The position numbers and the translations under genes are program-made. Positions 48,021 through 60,695 of a DNA stretch of 64,000 bases are shown here, piece by piece. The stretch spans positions 2,480,001 to 2,544,000 of the forward strand of contig JAPEHQ010000005.1 in the NCBI GenBank assembly GCA_027405735.1, in the 5' to 3' direction. Source of the DNA: Mucor racemosus. Taxonomy: Eukaryota > Mucoromycota > Mucoromycetes > Mucorales > Mucoraceae. Below the pieces are notes generated by a model. It did not search any database and had not been told where the DNA came from. It saw nothing but the letters and a program-made list of their open reading frames with translations. Within the stretch, counting starts at the first letter, position 1; each line of letters opens with the position of its first letter.

Positions 48021-48140
48021 TTGACTGGTTCTATCTACAGTAGTATCAAACGTATCGTCAGCCCACCTTATGATAAATGTCAATCTAAAATCAGAAACTT
48101 CCCATTGTCCTTGTTATAGGCTAAGAAAAGCTTGGTTTTT
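47835..48140 (-). pseudogene. Dynein intermediate chain 3' fragment (copy D)
   Basis: Minus-strand translation reads WADDTFDTTV, then SQFNLWNLNANTEEPFV, then NKLAWDKEGKKVAI and VHVYDIGN, with the same internal stop as copy C. The longest 5' extent of the fragment after copy A. Confidence 0.8.
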
Positions 48141-48149
48141 AATAGTGCA

Positions 48150-49957
48150 ACAGCAATTAAATAAAAAACAAGATAATACTAATAGCACATGTTGAGTGTT
48201 TAACATTTAAGTAAGTTTGATGAAGTATCCTTTTAAACTCTTTCAAAAATCTTGAGGCAAACACAACATCTTGGTCCTGTAATCTCTATCTATCAAAATG
48301 TTGCGATTTCCACCACTACACAATGAATGCACTGTTTATCTATCTTGACCTCGATGTACATTGTTGGATATCAGTTTTTTACCAGTTGTATTTTCTCTAA
48401 TTCATTAATATTCAGTCATATTGAACGATGATTTGTAGCATTACCAAAAAAAAAAAAAGAATAAATGCTTCAAGAGTTTTCTGCATATCAAATTATGCGA
48501 TGCTTTTGTAGCAATGATTGCACTTAACTATGCTTTTTGAACCTATTGATATTAACCAAAATAACTAGTACTTTCATTTAAAAGTAAGCTTTGATTTATA
48601 CATTTACATTCACCCATTCAGTAAATGACATTGCATTTATTATCCGTTGTACTAATCAACCAACTTTATCTTGATCCGATACATTTGACATGTAATGATG
48701 AGTCAAACATTTCAGTTTTATTCCTGCAAAACCTTGCCGCATTCCTTATATAGATACTACAAGGAAATCATTACATGATCCCTTGTAGATTTATCTGTCC
48801 TGTTATTACACTCCCTTTTTTACTTTTATTTATTCACTAATAAATACCTAATTTACAAATAAGAACACCAACCTTCATCAATCCAGTGATCACCAGTTTA
48901 TAATAACAAGAATAATATCTATAAGCATATTATCCACCTTTGTTGTTAGTCCAAAATTACAGATAATTACATGACAATTAAATGCCAAAATTACACTTGA
49001 GCCGCCAGGTATCGCCACAAAAAAATCTCGTACAGCAGGTTGATGACGAAGCATCACAATTTACATCATTTTTTTGTGTTCATATCGATCTGAGCTTTCT
49101 CTCTCATTTATACATCTCTGCAAAAACTATATCTCTATCTGTTCAATTTAACTGAAATACATTGAACGCCAACATCGTACTTGGTAAAACGTCTTGCTTT
49201 ATTGCGAGTCAACACAACTAATTTGATGCTAGTTTAGCATCAGCAGTTAAATCAGATAAATTTGAGATTAGACAACCCCTTTTTTTAATAACTTTGCACA
49301 CCATGAGATAATAATGGAGCGTTGTTATAGATACGCTAATCAACAAGGATGGTGAGTTAACTCTAATGGACGAACGAGTCGATTATTAGCAGTATAAACA
49401 AAATATTAAAATTAAATATAGCAATTGAATGAGCAAGAGATGATAAACTATGTAAATTAGCATGATTGAATTGTTTCAAGCGGTTTGAACTGAATACGCC
49501 TTTACTTTTGACCTATAAAAATTTATTTATTAGTAAAACCAACTAACAAGTAATTATTATGGCGTACCTTTGATAGTTGGTAGTCGTATACAAGACAATA
49601 TCTTGTTTTCCTTTTCTTGGCTGTTGGTCATTAAACAGAAACAAATATTTTTTAGAAATAAAATATATTAACAAGAATTTATTCATTCCTTCATTCATTC
49701 ATTCATTCATTCTTCTATCGTATATTCTCAGGTTTGATAAATAATATTGGAACGTTGGTGTCTGTCTTTAGTTTGGTGAATAATGCGTACTTTGGGTATC
49801 CGGTATAATTTATAATTCTAGGCATTTCTACTCCTAAAAACTGAATTTTCAAATGCAACTGCATCTGTTGAATATCACTTGAGTTTCTTCCGTGAATTGT
49901 AGCTCATGTTATACTAACTCCCATTTTGGCAAAGATTGCTTTACATTCATCCATAAC
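48150..49957. other. Gene-poor AT-rich stretch
   Basis: No supported gene or RNA. Contains a short ATTC repeat (about 49682-49710). Confidence 0.6.
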
Positions 49958-50407
49958 TGTATAATAAAACAAGATATCGTTTATTTAAATATAAAATTAT
50001 GGCCTTTTATATTGATTTGACATTGAGATCCTGAGATATAATTTAAGGCACTATTGAATCATTAGATCTATTTGATATTTGATAGTATTCTATGGATTGA
50101 ACCAGATCCATCATAATATAACCGTTCTTACAGAGCTTGTGAGTTGCCTTGTTTCAATACTGCGCTAAATGTGTTTGGATGTTGATTTGATAGCTACTTG
50201 TTGATTGATTAACCGCTGGGATGAAATAATATGGTGTCATAATTGAGGTGGAAGCGTTCTTGGTAATTGCTGGATTAAACTTAGCACGCTAGGAGCTTCT
50301 TATATCTGATATCAAGACTTTGCACTCCACTACATGTCGTAGACAATAGATTGTAAGATGTATTGATGCTATAGAAGGTAATAACATATGATACTTGTTG
50401 GCATACA
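49958..50407 (-). mobile_element. LTR-like repeat, family 2 (copy 2)
   Basis: Reverse complement of 15861-16303, moderately diverged; ends TGTAT..ATACA. No flanking duplication seen. Confidence 0.65.
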
Positions 50408-50456
50408 ATATAGTATATTATTCATATTTTTGCCAATGGTCACTCTTCCAAAAAAA

Positions 50457-50622
50457 AGTCGAACCATCTCCGGAAGCGGCCATCTAATGATATTTCGTTC
50501 CAAGTTTTAAATCTCTAGAAAAAATTATTACCGGACAGCCCGGACGCAGTTGTTTAAATATTCCAAGTAGCTATAAATAAAATGTAGGTATCAAAATTTT
50601 ATACAAAAATTAAGGTTCGACT
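50457..50622. mobile_element. Small MITE with AGTCGAACC ends
   Basis: 166 bp bounded by the 9-bp inverted pair AGTCGAACC / GGTTCGACT. Ends of this type occur in Tigger/pogo-like elements. A clear target duplication was not identified. Confidence 0.5.
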
Positions 50623-50786
50623 GCATTGCTATTAATTATTCAAAGGCTTATTTTAAGTAAAGCATAAATACAACCTACAACATTATTAGCCTAATAACGG
50701 ATTTAACTTGAAAAGTATAACATGATACAACCGGATTTAAAAAAAGTCCGTAAAATCATAAATTTAAAGGATTTATATATAAAAGC

Positions 50787-52985
50787 ACTACGGCCGACCT
50801 GTACTGCGCAGGATGATTTTGTTGTGCCAAGGTGGGCTGCACACTATAACCTGAGGATTTGTTGCACCTACTGAATAATTGCTAAAAAGATAACAAGATG
50901 CAGATGGGCACAACAAACGAAACTGCGCACGGAGCATAACAGCATAACGAAAAACCTGTATGTGCAGAGTTATAGATTCTGTCCGTGGTGTGCATGACAT
51001 TAATCCCATGTGTGCATAATAGTAGGATTGTCCATAATAAGCATATCATTATCTCTTTTTGTGCATAATAATTAAATCCGACCATAAGCATAATGAGCTG
51101 ATCGTATGGGCACAAATTGGTTTGTACATGAGCATTGTTGTGCCGTTCTCAAAACTCCATTGCATTTTTTACTGGAATGGGGTTTTAAATTACATTTCCT
51201 TTGATTAATATAGATTATAGACAATACAATTTAATAAGTTGTTGATGTAGAGCAATACATGCAAGAACCAATATATTTACAATTATCATCATTTGTAAAT
51301 ATGTTTATAGCTATAATGTTTACAACAACAATGGTTTTTGCTTGAGCATAAAATTAAATAACACTTACTGCTTAAATTTCTATGTAAGCCAAATCTAAGG
51401 TTATAAATGTTACTTTATGCCTCATAAAATTTAAACAATTAACCTTCTTTAAACTTACTATTTTGGTTTACGATTGTCAGCTATAAAAAGATTTGTTTTC
51501 AAGTATAGTTACGATCCGAACTATGGTTATTACACAAGATATCAGATTCTTTTTTTTTTTTATATTTCTATAACATTTAAAATTTTATCACTTTTCTGGA
51601 ACATTTCATGAGTTTGTAGCCAGTTCTAGTAGCTTTTCATTGAATAGATAGTTATAAATATCATTGCCTTCGATTTGATCTGAGAATGCGGTTAAATAAA
51701 AATATCAGTCTCTAATATAGACTGCTACTTTTATTAAAAACATTAGTTCCTTATGTTACAGTAGCAGGCGTATTCAGTTAAAGAAAAGAGTACTAACTCG
51801 ATAGTTTTATATGCTTTATCAAACAGTGAATATATTCTTGGAATAATATAAAAATAAAAAGAGAGAAACAACGCACGTAGAAAAGGATTTTCAAGGCTTT
51901 ACGTTATTTAGCGTAATTAAAACCCTGCTAAATTACACATTTCAGTCAATGTAAAAGCAGTATTACAGAGCATTAACCATAAATAAAACAAAATAGGCAA
52001 TATCTGCTGTTATCATAGAAACATACATTTTTCTACTAGAAAAACCGTTTGTTATCATATCATACATTCATTAAAAAATTGCAAAAGCGAGCCCGCAGAG
52101 CGATACCGTAATTGATCATAGCAAGATCGAACGGCTAAGTCTCTTACACTATGGTATATATCTAAGTTTTAAATAAAAATGCGTTTTTTTTTTAACTTTT
52201 CTTATGTTTAACCACGTGCGGTCTGAAAATTCAGTTTTTGTAGCGGACATTTTCGAGACTCATTTTATCCTTACCAACACTCATGGTTTTGATCAAAAAA
52301 CAGAAAAATCAAATTTTGATACCAAAATCAACGTTTAAATGTACTACATTGTGAGAGAAAATTGTAGCCATAACTAATACGCATTTTATAAAAGCTTAAT
52401 ATTAAATGTCAAGTAATGAAAATTTGCACTTTTGCCCCAAAAAAGGATTTTTGGTTAAAGGATTTTCATGTGATATTTTGCAATAAAAATGTTTGGGTTT
52501 TTTTATTGAGCAAATAGAGCATTAAATTCCGTATATGTGTAAATTTTTTGCTTTTATAATTAGTAGTATAATTAACTTTAAATTTGAAAAATCAGAAAAA
52601 AAAAGTTAAAAAATGTCAAAATTGATGATCTGGACAAGAATAATTTTTGAAATTAATCTTCCGCGTATAAGCCTTGTAAGTCTTAAAAATAAGAGATTTT
52701 ATAATACTGGAGAACTTTTTCAAGAATTCACGATGCTGTACCCACTTGATTTGAGCTTATTACTGTAAATCTTTATACATGTTAATATTGTGTGGTACTT
52801 TATTTGATGATAATATAGTCTTACTTTATAATTATTGCGTTAGAGGTGATTTACATTGAGTTTTGATCTTACGTTTCCAATATCATAAACATAAACATAA
52901 ACATGACCATCACTAAACCTATTGCCGTCTTTTTATCCTCTTTGTCCCAAGCCAATTTATTCGATGCTTTACTACGTATAATCAA
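50787..52985 (-). repeat. Half-copy E of the dynein-fragment element
   Basis: On the minus strand: dynein fragment (52985-52840), conserved block (to about 51925), middle section (51925-51180) and the CACTACGG end (51175-50787). Collinear with copy C but without its three insertions, and lacking an inverted partner. Confidence 0.93.
52840..52985 (-). pseudogene. Dynein intermediate chain 3' fragment (copy E)
   Basis: Minus strand reads NKLAWDKEDKKTAIG, then a frameshift, then a small VYVYVY expansion and YDIGNVR. Truncated at about 52985 where element homology ends. Confidence 0.75.
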
Positions 52986-53526
52986 AGTTGTAGTGCAATG
53001 CGTTCTTCATCTATTTTTCGAAAAAAAAAAAAAGCCCAAATTTAAAATATTGATTAAGTAACTGTCGTAAGCAAATAGATGCTAGAAAAAAATATTAGAA
53101 AATCGTAACCCTTTTTCTCTTGAATACGTTACTTTATTACGTGGCCATTAATTCATTTTGTAATGGTTTATAGCTTATAGATTTAGACATTGCAACTCTA
53201 CATAGTATGTTTTGTAGCACCCACGATGGTCCAGAAACTTTTGCGTTTGATATTACCTGTTTTAAGATATTACGCTTCGATATATTACATATATCCCTAG
53301 GCATGCTTACAATTATATTGAAGTACAATACATTTAAATTTTGATCGCTGTATACTACTATTCATAACTAAAAATCATCAAGAATTAAAAAAAAAAGAGA
53401 AATATGGAGTATTTATATAAAAATTTGAGTTTGTGCAAATAGTATCCTATTGATAAAACAAATGTTTGAAGGGAAAAAAAAGTGTTTTGAGTAGGGAGGA
53501 GGGGAAAATTACAGGTGCTTTGATTT
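52986..53526. other. Intergenic, 3' flank of the nucleoporin gene
   Basis: No supported feature. Confidence 0.55.
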
Positions 53527-56422
53527 TTAAGCGAAAGCAGGCAACTTGGTTTCAAGTTTTTCCATTCTTTCAGTTACGTGCCCAATATCAGAAGATCTAT
53601 AAGCAAATAAAGGTTGTCAGACAAATGAAAATTGTTTGGTTTTATATAAAAACTTACTGTTGTTTCAATGTGCTAAGGATACTCTTGAGTTGAGTAGGGT
53701 TCATACCAGCAAATTTATGTGTCTTGGGTTTGGTTGCTTGAACTTGTTGTTCAAATTGTTCTTTCAACTGTTAAGAAAACTATTAGATATGTGATAATAC
53801 ATAACATTAATAGATATTTACCATTTTGATTCTTGCAAGATAACCAGAATCCCCAGAAATTTGCTTTGAAAGCTTTTCCAATTTATTGATCCATTCCTTC
53901 TCCTCAATTGATAATTCAGGCTGGTAGCTCTTCATCAAAGTGCGTAGCTGTTCATCGATTCGTAAACGTAATTTGGTATGTCTTTGAGAAATATCTTTTA
54001 ATTTTTGTTGTTGTGCTTGCTTGGCTTCTTCTGAATTTGTTTCTTGTAATTTGAAATACAAGTCTCTTACTGCATTGACTTGTCTTTCGAATTCTTTTTG
54101 TTGAGTGTTTAATCTATTTTACATACAGTTAGATAAAATTAATATAATTTCAATCATAACTTTGAACGTTACCTGGAATCAATATGTGAAGCAGCCTTCT
54201 TTAAATCACGAGTTTCACGACGGATTTGTTCTGTAGATTTGGAAAAGAATCGAAGAGTTTCTTCATTGATTACAATTTCTTGTGGGCCACTCATGCCAGG
54301 GGGGACGACAATCTTGGGTTGCTTTGGCAATGTATCGAGTTGTGGAGGAGGTTTGAAGAGAGGCAAGGATAGAACAGGTTCATATCCTTTCTTGCTTCCA
54401 CTTTCTTCAGAGCCAATATTATGCAATTGTGCTTTTACTGCCTTCTCAGCTTCTTCGGGAATGCCGATTTCACGACGCATATTTAAATCTCTTGTTACCA
54501 ATCTGTAATCAGTAGTCAATGCTAATAAGGAATAAGACAAGTAAATATCAGAAATTAACACTAAGCCAATGATGGGGGCGAATGCATCTTTGAAAGGAGA
54601 AGCATTGACAAGTAGTCTCACTTCAGATTTACTCTTTTCCTTCAATAAAGTATCAAGCGCACGTTGTGATTCGGGATTACTTCCAGATTCGTATTTGAGA
54701 ATGGCACTACGAAGGGGTTGAATCCATGTATTCATAGCAACTGCATGAACACCAGCAGCATGATAGACAAAGTAAGTATCTTCGTATAAAGGATCAGCAA
54801 CGAAAGTAACAGTTTGGTATTTAGGTAATTCTTGATTCTTGAGGTTAATGACTTCGTACAAAGATGCTTTAGGAAGACATGCTGAATCAGATAACAATAT
54901 ACCCAGCTAATGAAAATGCATAGCTTTAGTAAGATTTGATCAATATTTGAATATATTTTTTTATTACCTCTTTTTGCCATGTATGAGTAGCATTTCCAAT
55001 TGGCATTTGCCATTGAGCATCGACTTCACCGCTGAGTAAATAATTATGAACAGATCCACTAGTTAAACCCAATGCAAGAACACAAACAGGATCGACATTG
55101 ATGAACAAAAGATCGGAAGCTTCGATGCCATTATCAAGAACTTGGGTGTGACTAATCAAGAATGGGCCTTGTCTAAGAACTGGATATTGGCTATGCTTAT
55201 CATCGCTCACAACCACCAAACTATCACTTTCATTTGATCTACGAGCAATTTTTGCGGTTTGGAACAAGTCGTCAATCCAAATACTATGTAGGTTGAATAG
55301 ATGAGATAATGTCTTGTGATCATGTTTTGTTGCATTCTTGGCTTGTTGATATTTAGCATCGGAAATGCAAGCGAGATTATCCAAATGGCTGCGGCGAACA
55401 ACACTTCTGAAAGGGATAACAGGACAAAGCGAGTAAAGGTGACCACTACGAAGAGCGTAAAATACTGTGAATGGCTCCCAACCGCTTTTATCTTTACTGG
55501 ATCCACCAAGTGTAAAAGTAACTGCATCCTCATCTGAATTTTCTTCATCATCATCAATTGAAAATCCAATTCTTTGAATGGGCGAAACGGTTGTTGATTT
55601 ACGTTCCAATGGTGATAAATCAAATGATTGTTCTGGCTGCTCGATATCGTTGCTTACGTCAAAGATTCTAATGTATTGGAAAAGATTTAGCATTTTTTGA
55701 AGGTTGCATGAATGCATACCAAAGAATTTACCTCAACATGTTGTCGTTTCCGAGAATGACAATGTGTGTATTTGTCTCACTAAGAGAATGCCATTCAATC
55801 TTGAGGATGTCAGCTTTTGATTTCTCGTAATATTTTCTACCAACTGATAAAGTACGGCAATCAACTTTTCTCTTGGGAATGATGCCAGCAGATGAATAGT
55901 CTGAGAATGCTTGTCTAGGTAAACATACAATCTCCAAACGATGCTCGCCACAAACTGCTAAAAGACGACCATTCTTGTTGGGAAGTAAGTATTCAATGCT
56001 GTAATTGATTTCAGGTGTGTCTAAAATCTACTCAAAGAAAAGTGTCAATCCCATGTTTTCTGTATGAATGCGAAACATGTGGACATTTTTTTTTTTTTTT
56101 TTACCTTGAAAGGAACAGACAAAATCCAATTTTCGGGCAATTCAATCTCTTTATCAGTAGCTTCTTGAGATGCCTTTAACCAGGTATCCTTAAAGTTTGA
56201 CAAGTTGAGCACTCTAATTTGGGAACCAACAGCTACAAAAAGATCATTGTCTCTAATAGTAATGACACGAGAGTGATGTTGGAGAATGAAATTTGTAACA
56301 TTATTATCTTGACGTGTCTGCTTTGATTTTATGATTTGAGAGGATTGTTTCTCTGTGTCGTCCAATTCAAAAATAGAGTGTTTGACAAGACAATCCAACC
56401 AACTGTCGTAAAAGTTGCTCAT
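53527..56422 (-). CDS. NUP82: Nucleoporin Nup82/Nup88
   Basis: Cytoplasmic-side nuclear pore subunit that anchors mRNA export factors. Seven exons (56422-56105, 56027-55732, 55667-54968, 54906-54173, 54113-53822, 53767-53658, 53596-53527) join in frame to 839 aa. The N-terminal two thirds is a beta-propeller-like region (for example DNDLFVAVGSQIRVLNLS, LLAVCGEHRLEIVCLP, IEWHSLSETNTHIVIL-x-NDNMLRIFD, SGWEPFTVFYALRSGHLYSLCPV). The C-terminal third is charged coiled coil (RRETRDLKKAASHIDSR, KLKDISQRHTKLRLRIDEQLR), ending with MEKLETKLPAFA. Length and architecture match human Nup88 (741) and fungal Nup82 (about 713-900). The first intron opens with GTAAAAAA running into 17 A. Divergent from the zinc-knuckle gene, 164 bp between ATGs. 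Confidence 0.9.
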
Positions 56423-56586
56423 GGTTGTAAAATGTGTATTTGTTAAAGCAAAAAGGAAAAAGAACCGTTGTTGAACGCGATTGATTTTGATTGATTAGCC
56501 AGTTTCGTGACAGGTATTCCTTTTTTCTCAAGTCTATATACAAGTTGTTTGCAACATTTTTTGCTACTATTCTTCAAGTAAAAACC

Positions 56587-58364
56587 ATGTTTGACGATGA
56601 CGAAGAAGAATTAGAGCTGCTTAGGCAGTATGAGAACAAAGATTTGGCAGAAGATGATGACAATAAATCGAGGTAAATCATTCATCGAGTTGTAAATGTA
56701 CATGAAATAACGTTTATATTTCGACGCAAGTGATGAAATGGATAGCGATCTTGAGGATAAGATTATGAGTATGGTACAATACGGTTCTGGTATTACTAAG
56801 AAAAAGGCATCTACATCAAATACACAAGATGATGCTGCTAATGCCAATGATGCAAAAGAAAGCAATGTAGAAGCAAAAGTTGTTTATGCACCTTCGGATA
56901 TTGATGATGAAGACGCAGAGAAAACTGCCTTTTCATCCGCCAATGAGTTCCAGATCGATGATACTGATTCTGAAGATGATATCAATCCAAAACCTGTGTA
57001 TAGTGATGAGGAAAGCACCGACGGTGATGATGAAGAAGAAGAAGATATTGGTGTTCCTGAATTAACTGCAGATGTTCCTATCAAAAAAGACGTCGAGCAA
57101 CCCCAAATTACTAGGTTTATTAACATGGATGATGAAGATAAGCATTATTTAGATGATGAAGAGACATCTGAGGAAGAGACAGAACTTGGAATCAAATTAC
57201 AAAAGTTGATTGATGATCAGGTAGGAAAGAATTTCGAGAGGAGTGTAAGCTAGATTTTAACGATTGATTTAGATTTATAATCGTCAAAGTAAGAAACGTT
57301 TCTTGTCAGAAAGACCAGTGCGAGTTTGTTTTAGTTGTCATCAACCAGGACATGAACGTGTGGATTGTAAACTATGCATTGATTGTGGTGGACCTAAACA
57401 TAAGGAAAGTCGCTGTTTAGGTGCTCGATATTGCTCACGATGTAAATATCGAGGTCATAATGCCATGGATTGTGAAAATTTGAAAACGACAGACAACTGT
57501 AGCCATTGTCATGCAACATATCACCATTCAGACATGTGTCCTAGTTTACTTCATACCTATGTAGGTGAAGTAGCTGCTAAAACAACTCCAACTGCTTGGT
57601 GTTACAATTGTACTGCTAGAGGTCATTACGGCGATGAGTGTCCAGTCTTACCGCAATATAAAATCACCATACCATCTGCATTTTCAAAATTGAGTCTCGG
57701 TTTAGGAAGTCGTTTTGATCCTAAAAAAGCAAAGAAAGCTTCCTCCTCTTACCAGGGAGGATATACATCGAAGCATCAAAGATGGTCTGATTCTAGTAGA
57801 GAAGGTAGTCCTCGCTATGATAACCATGGTAGTAATCATCATGATAAGAAACGAGCTAGACATAAGTATAATAACGATAGTGATGATGATTATTCTTCAA
57901 GATATAATAACAATAACCGAGCAAATCCATCAACATCGAGCTCATCCAAGAATAACAACAAGAAGAAACACAATAACAATAATGATCAAGGCTTGAATGG
58001 CTTCTTTTCTAATCAATTGCCGCCTTCATCAAAGAATAAACAAAATAGTAGATCTGGTAATAATAATTGGAAGGCAATGAATAACAATTCTTTGCCTCAG
58101 CCTACTCGATCAGGAACTGTAAATGTAAAATCTTACAATAGCAACAGACAGCAGCGTCAAGATTATGGTGATTTTCCTCGAGGAAACAATAACAATAACA
58201 ATAATAGCAATCTCCCAAGGCCAAGTTCGAGTGGTGTTATTGATTTGACTGTTAGTAATAATAATGGCAATTCCAGAGGAGGAGGAGGATCAGGAGGATC
58301 AGGAGGAAACGAGTATTCAAACAGAAGACCTAAATACCATGGAGGATATAGTCGCAATCGATAG
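56587..58364 (+). CDS. Zinc-knuckle RNA-binding protein, Air1/Air2-like
   Basis: Likely RNA-binding subunit of a TRAMP-type complex that polyadenylates nuclear RNA for exosome decay. Three exons (56587-56672, 56731-57220, 57273-58364) give 555 aa. Residues 1-190 are strongly acidic. Five CCHC knuckles follow in close order: CFSCHQPGHERVDC, CIDCGGPKHKESRC, CSRCKYRGHNAMDC, CSHCHATYHHSDMC and CYNCTARGHYGDEC, the Air protein arrangement; the last two match ZCCHC7 as well. The C-terminal 180 residues are Asn/Ser/Gly-rich and disordered. I did not find a clear IWRxY motif after the knuckles. The acidic leader is longer than in yeast Air2. Family is clear; TRAMP membership is inferred. Confidence 0.87.
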
Positions 58365-58691
58365 TTCTTTTTCTCATTTATAATCATATTAAAAATATTA
58401 TTTTTGTTATTGTTCATTTTTCAAAAAAAAAAAAAAAAAAAAATGTTAAAATAATTTTATGTCGTATTCAAATGAATGCAATCAAAGATTTTTATTTGAT
58501 TAATGACACAAAGACATGCAAGACATCCTCTGATATTTTTTGATTTTGTTTGTTCCTCAATATTGCACATTCCATAGTAATAGAAATGAATGCCAAAAAA
58601 CTGTATATCATTGCAATAGGATACTTTATGTAAGTTATAAACTATTTTTTTGAAAATCAAAAACACCAGAATGTATTTCAGGTGCTATCTT

Positions 58692-60695
58692 CTATTGACC
58701 GTCCAGTAAAATACTTGTTGATTGAGTAGGAATATGATAGATGATGTATTCTACCTCTTTCTTCAATTCATCACAATATCTATTCAATGGCAAATCATTG
58801 TCATCATAACCAACTATTCAATTGAGTTTAGTAAAACTGTAATAAAGGTGCTTTCATAAAAACTTACATGGATTCTCAATTTCTGCTCCAATAGCTTCAA
58901 TACCAAACAATGTGAATGAGCAGAGGGCAACAACAGGTGCAACAATCCAACCTAATGTATCGACTAATGCAAATGGTAAAAAGAAAATATACAATACAAC
59001 AGCTTGTTTTCTATATAATAAGATTATTAATAAAAAGGTCAATCAGACATCATGTAAATTTAACTTACAAATGAATATTGTATGCTTTTGGAATTGGTGT
59101 ATGAACAATTCTTTCAAAAGCTGTCAATGAATTAACCAAGATATCTATAGAGTTTGTGGTAACTGAAACAAGAGTTGATTCAATCTTGTTTGCTGCCTTT
59201 GCTTGATTAATGTATAATGCTACGCGAAACAAAATTTCCAGGGGTAAAGATATATCAGAATCACCTTGATAAGGTAAATCTTCTTCACTAGTAAATTCAG
59301 AATGATCCAAATGTCTCTTTTTAAACTTATTATGTTGATCACGAATACGGTGTTTAATGTGATGTAAATCTGCTTCTGTTCTTGAACCCATTTTTTTACT
59401 GGTAGTAGCATTTCTTGATTCACCCTGTTCGCTATCATCTTGGTCTGGAGAATCAGAAACAGCAGAAGAAGGAGGTAAATTGACAGCTTCATCTAATAAG
59501 TTACCCACTTGTTGCTCTTCTTCATCTGCAATGGTTTGTTCAAGGTTTGCACCTGTCATTGTGCTTTTGATTTGAGCAGCAGATGCTTGAAAAAAATCTG
59601 AGTTTGGATACTCTTGCTGGATCAAGGAACGACGAACATTGGAGATGTGTGTTGGATCATCAGATTCCATATAATTATCATGTTCTCTTGGTTTGATAGA
59701 ATCAGTAAGTGACACTACAATAGCAGGCGCATTATCGAATATATGATAGTCTTTTCTTTTTTTGATAGTAGATCCATCAACAGATGTACTACGACCTTCT
59801 GGTTCAAGGCTTTCGTTTAGTTTAAAGTTCACTTTTGTTTTAAGCCTAGGTTCTGGCATATTTTGTCCTTGTGGTACGGGTGCATTGGCTTTTGCAGAAC
59901 TTGCAGGTTCCCATTTAGGGGGTAATAATACTTCCACTACAAAGGATAAATAAGTCTGTGCAATTACATCATTATTATGAGTTATTGTAACTTACAATCA
60001 TAATAATGTGTACCGTATTCATGGCGGAGATGATGCTTTGTAGCAACAAAAAAGGCTAATAATAATTTAATACAGCGCATTTTCTCTAAATGATCTTGTT
60101 CAGTTTCTTCAGGTATATTAATCCAAACTTGGCGAGCTACATTTCTGATAGTTGCAGTTACAGTTTGAATTAATTTTCTGCCTTCCCAGTATCTATCATA
60201 TGCGGTATTAACACGAAATGCTAATAATAAACCTAATGCAACGGAAACAGTTCCCACTTGTTTATAGTAGTTTACAATTTAGCTTTGTGTAATCAATCAA
60301 ATCGGATCCAAAACAACTTACAAACGGATACAGGCACGCTAATATATACTTCAAATGTAAGGTGAAAAAGACAAATTAGACATGAAAACCCTGTCATTCC
60401 AATTACACCAGGTAATGTAGGTAAAAGAACCTGTTTTTTTTTTTTTTTTTTTTTTTTTTGTTTAATTTTACGCATTTTTTGTAATTGACATTTGTATTTT
60501 ACTTACGGAACCCTTCCATCGAAGTACATCAGGCCATACAAATTGACTCTTGAGATACAGTGTTACTGCACCCAACACAGTAGGTTTCTTTAGGTACGAG
60601 TATCCTAGTAATTATAATATACAAATAAGGTATAGGCACATGTAGTTCAAATATATCAATTTTACCTTCAACTGTGTGTGTTTGCAAATGAGGCA
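58692..60695 (-). CDS. Bestrophin-like (UPF0187) anion channel
   Basis: Membrane protein of the fungal bestrophin/UPF0187 family, probably a chloride-type channel. Seven exons (60695-60665, 60604-60507, 60430-60322, 60256-59996, 59936-59069, 59010-58868, 58813-58692) join to 543 aa. Family signatures: SVALGLLLAFRVNTAYDRYW and EGRKLIQTV near residues 82-110, RHEYGTHYYD, and the C-terminal segment IENPFGYDDNDLPLNRYC. Hydrophobic segments lie around residues 46-75 and 460-500. Between them is a long hydrophilic insert (about 170-390) that is Ser-, Asp- and Gln-rich, much longer than in bacterial members. The intron before exon 3 ends in A26 then CAG on the sense strand. Start chosen as MPHLQTHTVEG, in frame across a GTAAAA...CTAG intron. 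Confidence 0.85.
60434..60459. repeat. Homopolymer T26 (A26 in sense) in the bestrophin-like gene intron
   Basis: Plus-strand T run; in the sense direction A26 immediately precedes the CAG acceptor. Confidence 0.95.

Noticed and set aside
43325..48140. Regional centromere with inverted repeats around a central core
   Set aside because: The layout is similar to fission-yeast centromeres, but the same inverted arrangement occurs 25-30 kb away in the same window and the interior is made of recognisable transposon insertions.
50786..51120. Two overlapping minus-strand frames in the CACTACGG section
   Set aside because: The corresponding 46.5-46.9 kb copy does not keep either frame, so there is no sign of coding constraint.
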